Positions 21,651 through 33,762 of a stretch of 64,000 bases of DNA are shown piece by piece. A program made the translations under genes and the position numbers. The number at the start of each line of letters is the position of its first letter. The stretch's first letter is position 1. The DNA comes from Helicoverpa zea (taxonomy: Eukaryota > Arthropoda > Insecta > Lepidoptera > Noctuidae), in NCBI RefSeq assembly GCF_022581195.2, contig NC_061463.1, positions 2,914,001 through 2,978,000 on the forward strand, read 5' to 3'. Below the pieces are notes generated by a model. That model ran no database searches. It saw only the letters and a program-made list of their open reading frames with translations, and was not told where the DNA came from.

Positions 21651-23859
21651 TGAACCTCCTTTAGATAATTATTTAAAACATTTTTCGAATTTATAAAAAC
21701 CCACGAACCATCCTTACCTAAAAATCTCTCCTAACACACACTCACCAGCTATCGAAAACTGAATTCGACATTCGTCATCTAAGTTTTCGCTATCGAACGC
21801 TCAGGCACAACCCGGTAGGCGCCGCCCGGCATCCTATTGTACAAGTTGTCGACACTTCCTCGCGACGGATATAGCGACAAACTGCTTCCCTCTAGATATT
21901 GCAAATGAATTGCACGTGGAATATCTTTTGTTGCGTAGATTTATTGTTATTTGTGTAGTTCGTTTGTTTGTTTATAGTTACATTGTGGCTGTTGTAGTGT
22001 ATTGTTGGATGGAGGCGATAGACTATACAACATTAGTTGTGACGATAATGATAACGAGATATGACACTAGAGCAATTTTTTATGTTGGTACATGGATGCG
22101 TAAATATTTTTTTTTTACCTTTATATTGCACGACTAACAATAGGCGTAACTAACTACCAATAATAAGCTGCTTATTTATTTATTTTGCCGTTTAAAAAAC
22201 ATTATGGTAAAGCAAAACACATTTCTTTTTGTGTTTACTAGGTTAAAATAAATAAAGTTAAGACTATCAATACCAATTTATAATGATAAGAAAGCAATCC
22301 AACTAATAGATAGGTACATCTTTATTCGAGTTCTTCAAACCACACGACGATTCTATTCTTCGTAAAAAAAACATGTTTTTCTCGCTCAACCAAGGAGGTT
22401 GAGCGTCTTTTCAATCAATACATTACAAACTCCTTGCTAAGCTGCCTCACACGTTATTAGTGATACAAGATTTTCTTTCACGAATTTTTCTGCGTGGGTA
22501 AAAATACGGTCGCTTTGAAATTATTTTTTCTGGTTATTTTGTTAAATGGGGCTTTGAAAAGTATTACTTCAGAGTTAAAATGGTTCGTAATCTTACTCAA
22601 TTAGCCATTTTATGTTTACACACAAGTGCAGGTATATTTTTGAATGGCCATACTAATTAATCAATTAAAATCGATTAAATATTCGTGGTAAGTATATGGT
22701 GATTAAAACGCAGTATTATTAATTGTTAAAAAATGTGAGGATAATTACATGCATTGCATATTGAAAAGAAAAAAAATCAACAACTTGACCACAGCAGAAC
22801 TTCAAAATACATACTAAAATAAACCTTGTAATACACTAAAAGATAGCGTTGCGATAAATATGTCAATCTGCAATGTACAGTTGAGAAGTTATCCTGTTTT
22901 ATGTTACAACTTGCTGTTCACCGCACTACGCTTTTACGTGTTTCTTGAACTGAATAGAGTAAACAACCTTTGCTAAGCTTTAGATAGATGTATGTGTTTT
23001 GTTTTAGTGTGACACATAGAGAAAATATGTGGATTTAAGGAGGAAAATAATTATATTTATAGCTGCTTACTACACTTAGATATAATCTATTTTTATTCTT
23101 AACATCATAAAGCTGAAGAGTTTGCTTGAGTTGTTTAATTTCAAGAACACAGGTCCAATTTAAAGATTATAAGCTGCTTTATAATCGGGTGCGCGAATTA
23201 TACAGCTCTCTGAAGACAGATACTGAACTTTCGGGCGCTTTTCATCAATACCTAGAAAGTTTAAGTAAACATTACCATAAAATTATAATTCGAAAAAGAA
23301 CATCTTCAAAAATACAAGTCACGGCAAAATTATGGCTTCCTTTCACTACATGGAATTCTGAGAATGAACTTCGGTGAAATCATTTACTTAATCTGGCTGT
23401 GAAAGGTAATAAATCTCCTCTACGCATTATATTGGTAATCGCAGCATGACGTGGCATATCCCGCTGTGTGCTGCGAGCCTACTTTCTGGTAGAAATCCTA
23501 CTGTTCGAAAGATTGAAGTTAATGATGTGTAGTCTCACCCTTGGGACGGTGATAAATATACGAGTAGTATCACCATTATCATCATCAAATGTCAATGTCT
23601 TTGTATTACGATTTCTTTTATACATTACATATACCTACAAGGTGTTGATTTGCATCTGTGCCATATTTTTGGAGGTTGACGTAAAATACGTAAGTAATCG
23701 ATTGGAATTACAGTAAACGGGAAATAGTTAATATGCGCTGCTTTTTTTGTCATTGTAATGTCATAGTATTTCAGAAAAACCCCAATTTTATGAAATATAA
23801 TAAAATTTATGAGTGATCGTTGCCTATGTGTGAGAGCACAGCATGGTTTTGAGGCCAGT
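21651..23859. other. Intergenic DNA, no gene seen
   Basis: No family could be assigned to any open frame. A frame of 83 codons at 23126-23377 contains a plausible-looking stretch (YNRVRELYSSLKTDTELSG) but starts at TTG and matches nothing I know. An 8-bp perfect hairpin, GCTCAACC with GGTTGAGC and a 5-base loop, lies at 22384-22404. Confidence 0.35.
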
Positions 23860-24170
23860 AACACGCGCCGAGAGAAAACGGGTAGGTGACATTGACGGAT
23901 TTCCGAAAAAAAAATAATATTAAACATTTTCGTGCCAATTTTTGACGTGACAACGTCTTATAAATCGATGGAGCCGGCTGCACGCATGAAAAAAACATGA
24001 CTCACGCGGCGTTACCTCGCTCTGAGGCGTTCCGTTTAAGGCTTGAAGTGCAAGCCAAAGCACGCAACGAGCGACAAAGAGGCATAATCGGCCTCCGCGA
24101 TCGGCAGCTACTCACGTTGTCACGTTCAACTATCGTCAGTAAACCGAATTTACAGACCACCGTTTTTTTT
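23860..24170. repeat. GC-rich block, probably a dispersed repeat
   Basis: Base composition rises sharply against the flanks. The block contains GTGACAACGTCTTATAAATC, a GGAGCCGGCTGCACG segment and CAAGCCAAAGCACGCAACG. I associate this sequence with a multicopy moth repeat, but only one copy occurs here and no ends were found. Confidence 0.35.
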
Positions 24171-24625
24171 TTGTTGATTAGGGTTGAGAATCATTAGTAT
24201 AATTACGTCCTTGACTATGGCACGGATGCAAATTAACAGCTTGTATGTATAAACAATTTATTTACAAATAAAAAGGAAACATTAAAAATATGTGTCAAAA
24301 ATCATCCGCATTAATGTGGATAGATATAGAGGAATAGAACAACCGACCAAAACCAACCGAAAAAACTATGGTTAGACTGTAGAAGACGATGTGCCTGCAA
24401 AAAGTTTTCCTTGGTAGATGATGTCAGATAGGAAGGTATGAAAAAAAAAGACATTCTACGTCAACCCCAAAATAATAAATTGGGATAAGGGCACGGGCAT
24501 GATGATGGTTTTCACATAAAAACAGTTCGTTGTACCACGTACTTAAGTAGTTCTTTCATGGTCTGTGTAGATGAAGTGACTTTTTGAAAGACTATGCCAA
24601 AAATATTCCGTTTATTTTAGTCATA
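24171..24625. other. Intergenic DNA, no feature seen
   Basis: AT-rich, no recognisable coding or repeat ends. Confidence 0.4.
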
Positions 24626-24754
24626 TTTTATTTATTTATTTTTTTATTTATTTATTCCTTTATTTCAGGCAACTAGGGCCCATAAAAATACAAATACACA
24701 TATATCGTACATTACAATACTTATAAACTAATACATAAAAATTCACCATATCAA

Positions 24755-25352
24755 TATATACAGGGTTACTGGTAAGTAGACCGCATCCTTTCAGGAGGTG
24801 ATAGTATAGGTCAATACGGACAAATTTGACCCTGGGATACACTGGGCAAAAGTTAACCCGTTTCAAGATAATCGAATTTCAAGATCGGTCGTCTAGGTAC
24901 ACGTATAAATTTTCATTATTAGTCAAAAGTCTCGTTTTTGTGGACTTTTGTGTGTTTTTGGATAGAAGATGAATCATTTCATAATAACAAACCATAAAAC
25001 TGTACAAATCACAGAGGAAATTATAGCGAACAGCAATTACTTTTTTAGTAGATATTTTCTCAAAAATATTACTCTTCATTTTTTTGTGCAGAATACTTAA
25101 AAAACATCTACATTTGTCTAGCTATCCAAAAAGCCACAAAATACACAAAAACTCGCAAAAACGAGACTTTTAACTAGTAATAAAAATGTATACGTGTACC
25201 TAGACGACTTGTAAAGAATCGATCTTAAAATTCGATTATCTTGAAACGGGTTAACTTTTGCCCAGTATATCCCAGGGTCAAATTTGTCCGTATTGACCAG
25301 TACTATCACCTCCTGAAAGGATGCGGTCTACTTACCAGTAACCCTGTATATA
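24755..25352. mobile_element. Foldback DNA element, arms about 210-230 bp
   Basis: Inverted arms (24755-about 24966 and about 25120-25352) begin TATATACAGGGTTACTGG and share GACCGCATCCTTTCAGGAG, GACAAATTTGACCCTGGGAT and AGTTAACCCGTTTCAAG. The right arm has a short insertion. The loop is about 150 bp. If the terminal repeat starts at TACAGGG, a TATA duplication flanks both sides. The element interrupts the 3' UTR of the ORF1-only retroelement and is therefore younger than it. Superfamily not determined. Confidence 0.8.
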
Positions 25353-25411
25353 CAATACTATATCTATAAAAACTTAAACATACTATAAATACATAACAAA
25401 TATTCTTAAAA

Positions 25412-26599
25412 CTAATGCACACGATGTGTCGGCGTCGTGTTACGCTGACTGGTGTCACGTAGCCGGCCACGAAACCGGCGGTACAGAACACCCTTCGGCC
25501 AAAAATCTTCCTTGAGGACCTTCTCGAGACCTTGTGTCGGAACACGCACCACGAACGAGTTAAAATTTGTGTTGTGACGCGGTTCCAACCTCACGACCAT
25601 CAAGGTCCAGCTGGTCTTCACGCGCAGATATTCCACGACCTCCTCAACCTTCGTGGAATGGTGCAGCCTGGACACGTACAGCTGCGTCGTCGGAATAGCT
25701 GGACGCAGCAGCATATTGGGCCCCGCCAGCGCAGTACCGCACTGGTTCCGACAAGGAGGTTTCTTTTTCTTCCTCTTCTCGACCTTGACGAAACCATCCT
25801 TGTCGCACGTGTCGATCTTGGGACCCTGCCTTCTCAAAACCTGGTTCGGTTTCGATCGGCTCTTCTTACCCCCTTTTGTGGTTTCCGCTATTTTAACCTG
25901 CGAGTTTTGTGGCTCAACAGGCTTCTTAGCGGCTACAATTGCTGCGTAGGCTCGTTTGGGGGTTGACGAACCTACACGAGTCATCGTCTCTACCGATGTC
26001 GAGGCAGGGACGGCGGCGGCACACGTTGCAACGCATGCATTCTCGGCAATAGGTGACGCATTCGAGCCCGCCGACTCGAAACTGCAGATGGAGGCATTTT
26101 GCGCCCCGCGACGCGTGTTCACATTTCTGTCGCCGTCGGTAGGTGACCTACTTGCAGAAATTGCATTGCGCAATGCTACTAATTCTGCCCGTAGATCACT
26201 GATGGTCTTATTGGACACCTCCAGCTGATGCTGCATCTCGGCCTGGCTTTGCTTCAGAAGTGTAATGTCCTTCAGCAGCCTGGTGACATCTACGTGGTCG
26301 AACGTGACGGGAGGAAGCTTGTGCAGGTCCTTCGCCACGAAATCGGGCACGTCGTCCGGGTCGGTCTCCTTCAACAGCGTGACGATGTCTTGGAGACTCT
26401 TCTCTGTGCCATCCCTTCGACGAGACGGCATCTGGCTAACTTTGCCAAGCGTCGTGAAAAGCAGCAATTTAGCACTGCTAATTTCATCTTCCTTGAACGA
26501 GGTCTTGCAGATCTGCAAGATGCTAACCTCGTCCATGTAGTCGATGGCATGTTTAATAAATGCCAACACTTCGTTGGCTATGAGCGTTTGTGCACTCAT
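25412..26599 (-). CDS. ORF1-like (gag-like) protein of a non-LTR retroelement
   Basis: A 395-residue intact protein. The frame is open to 26632, but the ATG at 26599 (MSAQTLIANEV) is the likelier start, because the 11 codons before it look like leader. The N-terminal half is a charged helical region (EISSAKLLLFTTLGK, PDDVPDFVAKDLHKLPP) followed by a coiled coil (LLKDITLLKQSQAEMQHQLE). Then come a Ser/Ala-rich linker and a very basic stretch (KVEKRKKKKPP). The C-terminal 100 residues resemble the RRM-like fold of LINE ORF1 proteins (TQLYVSRLHHSTKVEEVVEY, NSFVVRVPTQGLEKVL, DFWPKGVLYRRF). The expected role is RNA binding and particle formation for the retroelement. Similar multicopy proteins are often annotated as uncharacterized in moths. 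Host co-option cannot be excluded. Confidence 0.65.
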   Translation of the reverse strand: MSAQTLIANEVLAFIKHAIDYMDEVSILQICKTSFKEDEISSAKLLLFTTLGKVSQMPSRRRDGTEKSLQDIVTLLKETDPDDVPDFVAKDLHKLPPVTFDHVDVTRLLKDITLLKQSQAEMQHQLEVSNKTISDLRAELVALRNAISASRSPTDGDRNVNTRRGAQNASICSFESAGSNASPIAENACVATCAAAVPASTSVETMTRVGSSTPKRAYAAIVAAKKPVEPQNSQVKIAETTKGGKKSRSKPNQVLRRQGPKIDTCDKDGFVKVEKRKKKKPPCRNQCGTALAGPNMLLRPAIPTTQLYVSRLHHSTKVEEVVEYLRVKTSWTLMVVRLEPRHNTNFNSFVVRVPTQGLEKVLKEDFWPKGVLYRRFRGRLRDTSQRNTTPTHRVH

Positions 26600-26745
26600 A
26601 GCGAAAACCGGGCAGCGGCTATAGCCGCGCAATTCGCGAATTTAAAATTCATACAGTGCAGCGCAAACGCGTCCGTACTTGACCGCGTATCGCACTGGAC
26701 TCCAACGAATATATCTCGAACGTGTACAACTTTTGTTGGAGATCT

Positions 26746-28677
26746 TAAATAATTAAAAATATCTGGCTTGAATTACTAACTTCGAATTTAAAAAGGAAGG
26801 CTGGATATCACATTTCTCACACCCCGATTTTTTTGAACGCAGATCGTCCACGAATCATTGTAATAATCACAATAAACCAAACCTTATTTTGAATCAAACT
26901 CTTAAACTCACACTTGAGATGCTCCTACTTTAACCACTAGGCTATAAGCTAAGCTATAAATATCCTAGCTAAAGCTAGACTAGACTCAGTTTCAATGGAA
27001 CAATACTCGTCTCACTTTCCAGTCTCCTTTTATTCCTAGCTGTCTACCAGCGTAAAATAGTTTCCCTAGGGGTCCATTAGGAAAGCATTGTCTTCGTTCC
27101 AATGTTCTCCTTAAAAATTCAGATAGGAATCGGTGTTACAATGTCTGAAAGAATTGGTTCGTTTGCTTTTGTTATGATAGATGAAAATTTTTGTTTTAAT
27201 GAAAGAGGTTTAGTTTTTTTATATGTGTGTGAATCTGGGGTTTGAATGAAGAGGACATATTTTTTGGGTTGTTTGTACCTTAAAGGATCTGAAATTATAA
27301 AACCGATTTGATAAAAACCTTTTTTCAGTTTCATCCGCACGGGTCAGATAAGCATTGTGGCTTTATTTTGATTATAATTTACTGAAAAATTAAAAACAAG
27401 GAACTCTTGAGCTTAAGCTTGAGTCTTAATCTATCCAGGTTTAAGACTGAGTGTTTATTTAGGACATTTAAATCGGTTCAGCAGTTTTTAAATTAATAAT
27501 GATATAAAGATCCCTATAAGTAGTCAGCAAAATAAACAAAGTCAAACTATGATGCTATAAGGAAAACTGCTAACTTCCCTTGGGAGACAAACCATTATGG
27601 ATAATAATGAGAATTATATGCAAATACTTATACATATATTTTTCTTAAAGATTTAAAAATATAATAACAATCAATATGCCGCAACGTCAGAGCAGTTTCT
27701 CATATTTCGGTGTATAATTTTGTAGATAGGTATATGTAAACGGCAGGTGACCCCGCAAAAGCATGAAAATAGAAGGTGTTTTTCAAAATTATCATCCCCT
27801 TTTTATATTTTTCACAAAAACAGAGAGAAAACATTGACAGTATAGATTTAATTAAAAACCAGACTACCCAAAGGACTCTGTATTCCTATCGACGAGGGAC
27901 GCAAAATCATTCCGAATTCTGTTAGCAAAGAGACATTTCTCGTTTTGCTAACTCCGAATTACTATTACTGTAGCACTAAGGCTTATCTTCAGCCCACTTT
28001 TCGTGTAGCCCAAAAACTTAATGGTCCAAAAATATTCAAATAAAACGCAAAAGATAACATTCAAAGCTTTAAAATGTGAATTAAACTTCAAAAAAGGCTC
28101 AAAAAGGCAAAAAAAATGTGTAAAATTCGGCCGCGGTCCCATTTCAAAATTAATGAGAAAAATCTGCATACCGAGATCGGAATTTGCATGGCTTATGTGG
28201 TATTTCCTTTATTGTCGTCGAGATTCTAGTTAGTTATGGAACGTGCTGGCTGAATTAGTTCGTTAAAGAAATGCTTTCCATTTTTAAATTTTTGGTGCCT
28301 TTTGGCGCCAATTTTTTTTTTTTGTGGGATGTTTATGTGGGCTTTTTTGTTCATACTGGCTTAAAGTTAGGCTTTAGAATTCTATTTTCAAATAAATAAA
28401 ATAAAAATAATATGAACATCAAGACGAAGCAAGTTATATACCTATTTGTTTTTGTCTATGACAATGTATGGACAACATTATTACCTTCTGTTAGCAGTTG
28501 AAAGCGTTGAAAAAAGGTTATATTGTATATATTTTATGTAATTATAAAAGGTATATATTTAATTTATTAAGGTATTATACATATAAGCTCGCCGTTGTAC
28601 ATAATGTCTCCGTTTTCAGTGTGTCAAGTGTATTTATGTGTGCAATAAAGAATAATAATAATAATTAGCCCCGCAGG
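26746..28677. other. Intergenic DNA, retroelement-like tail just before the 0.7-kb repeat
   Basis: No coding region recognised. At about 28590-28677 the sequence CAGTGTGTCAAGTG leads to GTGCAATAAAGAATAATAA. This is a polyadenylation-like signal with an (AAT)n tail, probably another retroelement 3' end into whose tail the 0.7-kb repeat is joined. Confidence 0.4.
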
Positions 28678-29369
28678 GCATCTGAGGCGGATGACGGGGA
28701 GTAGCGACACCGCGGGGCTATATATCCGAGTGCTCCAGGGAGAGTATACTGTCCCCCATTTCCGGCCTACCGAAGTGAAGCATGACGGGGGATAGGTCTC
28801 CCGCCTCTTGGCTTGCCTTCATCGGCCGGTCAGAGTGGAGTCGCTAGAGTAGGGTTAGCAGCCCGCTCGGAAGGTAGGTGCCTCGTGGTAAGTGGCGAGT
28901 GGGCAGGTGATGCTGGACCCACAGGGAGCGCGTGATCTGCTTTTAAAGTCCGCCGAGGTATCCTCACCCTTCAGCCGCTCATATACCTGTTGCCCTCTTG
29001 TTGCGATTTAGCGACTGATTCCCGGGGGCCCAGTAAGTGAGGTGGCGAGTCTCCACCTGCCATTTTTACGTGTATTTATTACATTGTTATCGGCAGGTGC
29101 CATAGTTCCCGTAGTTTCCCCATTCCTAGTCCATTAGCATCCCATCACAATAGCACAAGTAGTTTTCATCCATAGTTAGCAATAGTTTAGCACAGAACCG
29201 GGGATTGTCCTTGGGTACATTTCTATAGTGTATACAGGGATAATCGTCGGTTTTGTGTCACCATTACATTAAAGTTGTCTCAAAAGGGCTTCAGCGTGTT
29301 GGCTTCGGCCCCACGTTCGCCTCCCAAAAATCCGGGACTCTATAGTCCCGAGGTCTAGAAGAGACATAC
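28678..29369. repeat. Solo copy of a 0.7-kb non-coding repeat with (AAT)n ends
   Basis: It begins AGCCCCGCAGGGCATC and soon returns with GCGGGGCT, allowing a terminal stem. Near the other end is a hairpin, CGGGACTCTATAGTCCCG, then GAGACATAC and an AT-rich tail. It is about 95% identical, by eye, to the three tandem units at 56138-58276. No coding frame is conserved. AAT repeats on both sides suggest a retroelement with an AAT-type tail, but orientation and class are uncertain. Confidence 0.75.
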
Positions 29370-29589
29370 ATTTATAATAATTAATAAAAAAAGAAAACCT
29401 ACTGACTGTTATGCTAACACAGGTAACATGGTAACATTCTCGGTTACACTTAACACTACCAACAGTTACAGTTCTAATTGAAATAATAAATCATAACCTC
29501 TTGTCCTCTATCTCCTTTATGGCGACGTCAGACCCTCAACCCTCGTCTAACATGACATCTGATAAGCCAGACGTCTGACAGTGTAATTA

Positions 29590-29930
29590 TACTGTACACC
29601 ATCCACGGACGAAGGAAATACGAGCGGAGATGCCATAAGGCAGGTAGGCACCTTCTTCTAGGTGAAATACGTACGGTAGGCGTGACCAAAACTATCAGTC
29701 ACGAGTAGGTACTAACAAGACATTCGGGCTATTTGTCATATCTCTTGAAGATTTTTGGCTTTACAAAAAAATTACGGGTTCTAAAGAAGACGTATGAGGA
29801 CGTGGCTAGTAACGTTCCTCGTCCCCCGAACGTCCACATTTTGGCGACGTTACTTTCTTAGGAGATTTTCCGTTATGACATATCCGCTCGTCATTTTGGT
29901 CTCGACGACACCAGCCATCTTGAACGACCT
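29590..29930. repeat. Dispersed repeat, relative of 46575-46860
   Basis: Shared landmarks in the same order are GGAGATGC.ATAAG.CAGGTAGG, CTTCTTCT, AAAT.ACGTAC, TTCGGG, GTCCCCCGAAC and TTCTTAGGAGA.TTTCCG.TATGACAT. The copies differ at roughly a quarter of positions, so both are old. No ends were identified. Confidence 0.6.
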
Positions 29931-32855
29931 AATTATAACTAGAAATGGCAACACTTACAATGAAACGCCAAAATGTGTTTTTGGTTGTGACAACACTGAC
30001 GTGTATTAGAACCTCTTTTGTTATTAAAAGATAATTTAAAAGGGTATTCTCATTAGAAAAGTAAGCCAGTTAATGCTAATGTCCTGTATTTGTGTCAGAA
30101 ACATTAAATCGGGCGATCAATCACATAATTTGACGGTGTCATCGTCATAAATCTATGTCGCTAGACGCGGGGAATTGTTTTCATTTTCCTTGTCCGTTTG
30201 AATTAAATGTCAGTGTTTGTTTTGCAAGATTACAGTTATGAGTAGTGACCAATATGGACAATTTTTTTTATTGCTACTGCAAAATGAGTACTAGTTTCTG
30301 ACAGCAGTTTTATCCGCTTTTATAGGGAACGACTTTCTTCAGTTGGATAAAAAATAGCCCATGTGTTATTTTGTTATTCAAGCTACGTATATCACTACCT
30401 AAGTTTCATCAAAATCCATTCAGACTTTTTTGCTTGAACATCGAACATCTATACTTATAGATATGAAGCCATACACACAAGCTTTCGCATTTATAATGTT
30501 AGGATTGATATATAGTATTGATAATTCTGAACAAATACGCAATCAAAACGAAACATCTAGAGTGGATCACCCGCTGCTTAATAGCAAGCTGTCATCATTT
30601 TCTGTTCACAGAACATAAACGTATATATAAAGAAATATGTATGTAGGTACTATGTGCGAAACTCAAGTGAATTTCAATTTATTTCCACCTAAAAAAAAAA
30701 TATATACGACATTGTTCAACTTGGCACTTGTTCAGAAAAAAGTAGCTAGGTACTAGTAGAATAAGGTCACTATGGCTTGATGACTTTCTTATAGAAAATA
30801 ATGTAAGGCTAAAGGCTTTTCCTTTATGGAATCTTGATACAAAACTAATGCATAAACTCAACAATTGATATAATAAAATTAATCTTACGAGTGATACATT
30901 GTACCTGGACATGGACTTCTGCCATAATTCAGACACTATATCAAGGTATGGTTAAAAACCAGTTGCAACCAGTTTTACCAAACACATACATAGTTCCGTA
31001 AATAAGCTTATGTTAATGTATAATAATATTAACATCAGGTAAAAATCTTCCTTTTGATTTTAGCTTGTTTCAAATGACGTTAATTTACAAACACACATAA
31101 TTAGTTCATTTTGCGAACAGAATTGAATCTGATTACATTCAATGCAGCACACCGTTGCTCTATTTCTCAGTAGGTAAGTAGCATTACGAACAAAAGCAGA
31201 ATTCGAAAATCTACACGCATTGTTCTTTATTTAAATATTCAAATCCCTGTCAATAAAATTCGACCTCACAGCTCTGATTGCGAACTGACGAGACAAATCA
31301 AAAATCGAACGCGGAAAAAAATAAACCAAAAAAAAAAGATATATAAACTCATTGGATTGAATTGTAACTTTTTCCATCCTGTGTATATTTGACACGCGTG
31401 GCGAAAACAAAAACATTGGGCCGTAGGGTCGAAGGAAAAAATATTTGGTACCGATTTATAGAGGAACGTGATGCGGTCTCAAATCACGTAAGAGTATCAC
31501 TTCGATAATATCGTCATCTGGTCAAAATACGTTCGTTTTAGTTGAAAGTTAGGGTCGTGTGGATTTTGGTACATACTTACCTCCGTGTTATATCAATTGT
31601 TTCATATTTTTATCACTTTTTAGGTTCAGATTTCTACTATGATAGTTTTCAATTTTTTTTGTCTGTAAATATTTTTGTTCTGAAAATATCCATGCATGCA
31701 AAAAATACCCAATACAAAACTTTTTTCATATTCAGAAGTATTTTTTCCATTGTTCAGTATAACTAGTTTCTGCTGTTCCTGAAATAATCTTGCTATATTT
31801 ATTTTCAAGTTTATTATAGAACTACTCATCAGTGTAACTTTATATGTACATAGCTGCCACTAACCACCTTTAGATATTTTCTTTACCTTCCAATAACCGT
31901 ATAAGATTCTCCTTGGTGAACAACGTTTAATACAAACTTGTTGCACCAAGTTTTAAGGATAAAACTTTGCTTGTTTCACGCTCCTAGTCTTAATTTGTTG
32001 GCTACATAGTACACAGGTACTTAGTGGAACCCCGTTTACTTAAGAAACTTTAGCCTGTAGAAGCTATGTATGAAAACTAAGTGATATCTTCAAATAAATA
32101 CCTAAGTATTTCTTTCACCTGTGATAAGTATCGATTGCAGGTGTCCATCAAAACCACCGGTCACAGTCCCCTAATTACATTAACTCTTCCAATACATATA
32201 GAAAGTTGCTCCCTAATTGCTACCAGCTGTCATTAGTTGCTACCAGTTGCTACCCTCGGTACCTTTTATGGAGACGTTCTTCCAAAAATGATTAAAGTTT
32301 TTTTTTATGAGAAATCGTCAAAAGGAAAGGGGTCTTTCGCTGCATGTGCAAAGTCAGGACTCCAACTCTCAGACTCTAACTGACTAAAACCCACCATGTG
32401 CATTCTTGAGCCCTTTATATACTAGCCATATACTTGATAACACTAACTTTGCCTATACTGTAATTACGTTTATTACGTGTTAGTTACACCCACATACAAA
32501 ACAGCCAACGCGAACTATATTTTAAGCAAAATCTTGAACTAACGAACATAACAAGAACATAATATTTTAGCGTGTTAGAAATTATGCATGATTGTTCATT
32601 GTTGCCTGTTAGCATAATTTACTGTGTTTCAGTGAGCTCGAGCGAGAGTAGTTAGATTATGAAGTGCTTTCTCAACCAATTTAACATTAGAAATACGTGT
32701 TTGTTTGTGTGTCTTTCAAGAAATACTATAGTAAGACGTTTTTCCTTCTTGAATGCGTTTAGAGAAAAATCTCAAGAACAAGAGCTTTCTTTCTTTCGCT
32801 CTCTTCGATATTACGTATTTTCCTAACAAATTATTTTATAATTTTTTTATTCACA
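29931..32855. other. Intergenic DNA, no feature seen
   Basis: Open frames here are short, AT-rich and show no domain. No inverted or tandem repeats of note were seen. Confidence 0.4.
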
Positions 32856-32883
32856 AACGCATAGCATCATCATCATCATCATC

Positions 32884-33567
32884 TCAGCCATAGGACGTCC
32901 ACTGCTGAACATAGGCCTCCCCCTTTGATCTCCACAGATACCTGTTGGAAGCGACCTGCATCCAGCGTCTTCCGGCGACCTTGATAAGGTCGTCTGTCCA
33001 CCTCGTTGGTGGACGTCCTACGCTGCGCTTGCTAGTCCGTGGTCTCCACTCCAACACTTTTCGGCCCCATCTGCCATCTGCTCTGCGAGCAATATGGCCT
33101 GCCCATTGCCACTTCAATTTGCTAATCCGGTGGGCTATATCGGTCACTTTGGTTCGTCTACGGATCTCCTCGTTTCGGATTCGATCACGTAGAGAAACAC
33201 CGAGCATAGCCCTCTCCATAGCTCGTTGAGCGACTTTGAGCTTTGAGATGAGGCCGATAGTGAGAGACCACGTTTCGGTGCCGTAAGTCATCACTGGTAA
33301 CACACATTGGTTGAAGACTTTCGTCTTGAGGCACTGAGGTATCTCGGACGCAAAGACATTGCGTAGTTTCCCGAACGCTGCCCAGCCGAGTTGGATTCGG
33401 CGGTTGACCTCTTTCTCAAAGTTGGACCTACCTAATTGGACTACTTGTCCTAGGTAGATATATGAGTCAACAACTTCGAGTACCGAGCTTCCAACAGAGA
33501 CTGGGGTGGGTTGAACATGGACATTTGACATAATTTTCGTCTTGTCCATGTTCATTTTCAGGCCCAC
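32884..33567 (-). pseudogene. RTE LINE ORF, C-terminal part
   Basis: The 227-residue open frame has no internal stop. It begins GLKMNMDKTKIMSN, the region just after the reverse-transcriptase active site. It carries VDSYIYLGQ, LPVMTYGTETWSL, MERAMLGVSLRDRIRNEE and KLKWQWAGHIARR, and ends YVQQWTSYG before a stop and the short TGATGATG tail. It lacks its own endonuclease and RT core, which lie on the other strand at 33763-36051. The unbroken frame points to a recent insertion. Confidence 0.85.
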
Positions 33568-33762
33568 CCGTGGGACACCGGCCGTGTGCCGTGGGACGCC
33601 GGCTTAGAATTGCGCTCCCCCCAAATCATCCCGTGGGTGTCGTAAGAGGCGACTAAGGGACAAACCGGAGGTCGGGCAGCAGCGTCCTCCGCGTACTGCA
33701 TACCCTCACTGCGATCGCCAACCCGCCTGCCAAGCGTGGCGATTAAAGGCAATTACCCCCCA
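33568..33762 (+). promoter_or_regulatory. 5' UTR of the RTE LINE
   Basis: A GC-rich leader contains CCCGTGGGTGTCGTAAGAGG and GCGACTAAGGGACAAACCGG, a type of sequence common at RTE 5' ends. Because it is present, the copy is essentially full length at the 5' end. It would be expected to hold the internal promoter. Confidence 0.5.

Larger units (their letters stand above)
24626..26745 (-). mobile_element. ORF1-only non-LTR retroelement with AT-rich tail
   Basis: On the minus strand the order is a GC-rich leader (about 26745-26600), one intact ORF1-like gene (26599-25412), then an AT-rich 3' UTR. The UTR passes through GGGCCCTAGTTGCCTGAAAT and ends in an AATAAATAAATAA-type simple tail at about 24668-24626. 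No endonuclease or reverse-transcriptase gene follows. The 3' UTR is split by a 598-bp foldback element. The structure suggests a half-LINE mobilised in trans, like mammalian HAL1; this is inference. No target duplication was confirmed. Confidence 0.6.

Noticed and set aside
25532..26752. Several plus-strand open frames of 90-174 codons
   Set aside because: They lie antisense to the intact ORF1-like gene at 25412-26599. Their openness follows from its codon use, and none has a domain of its own.
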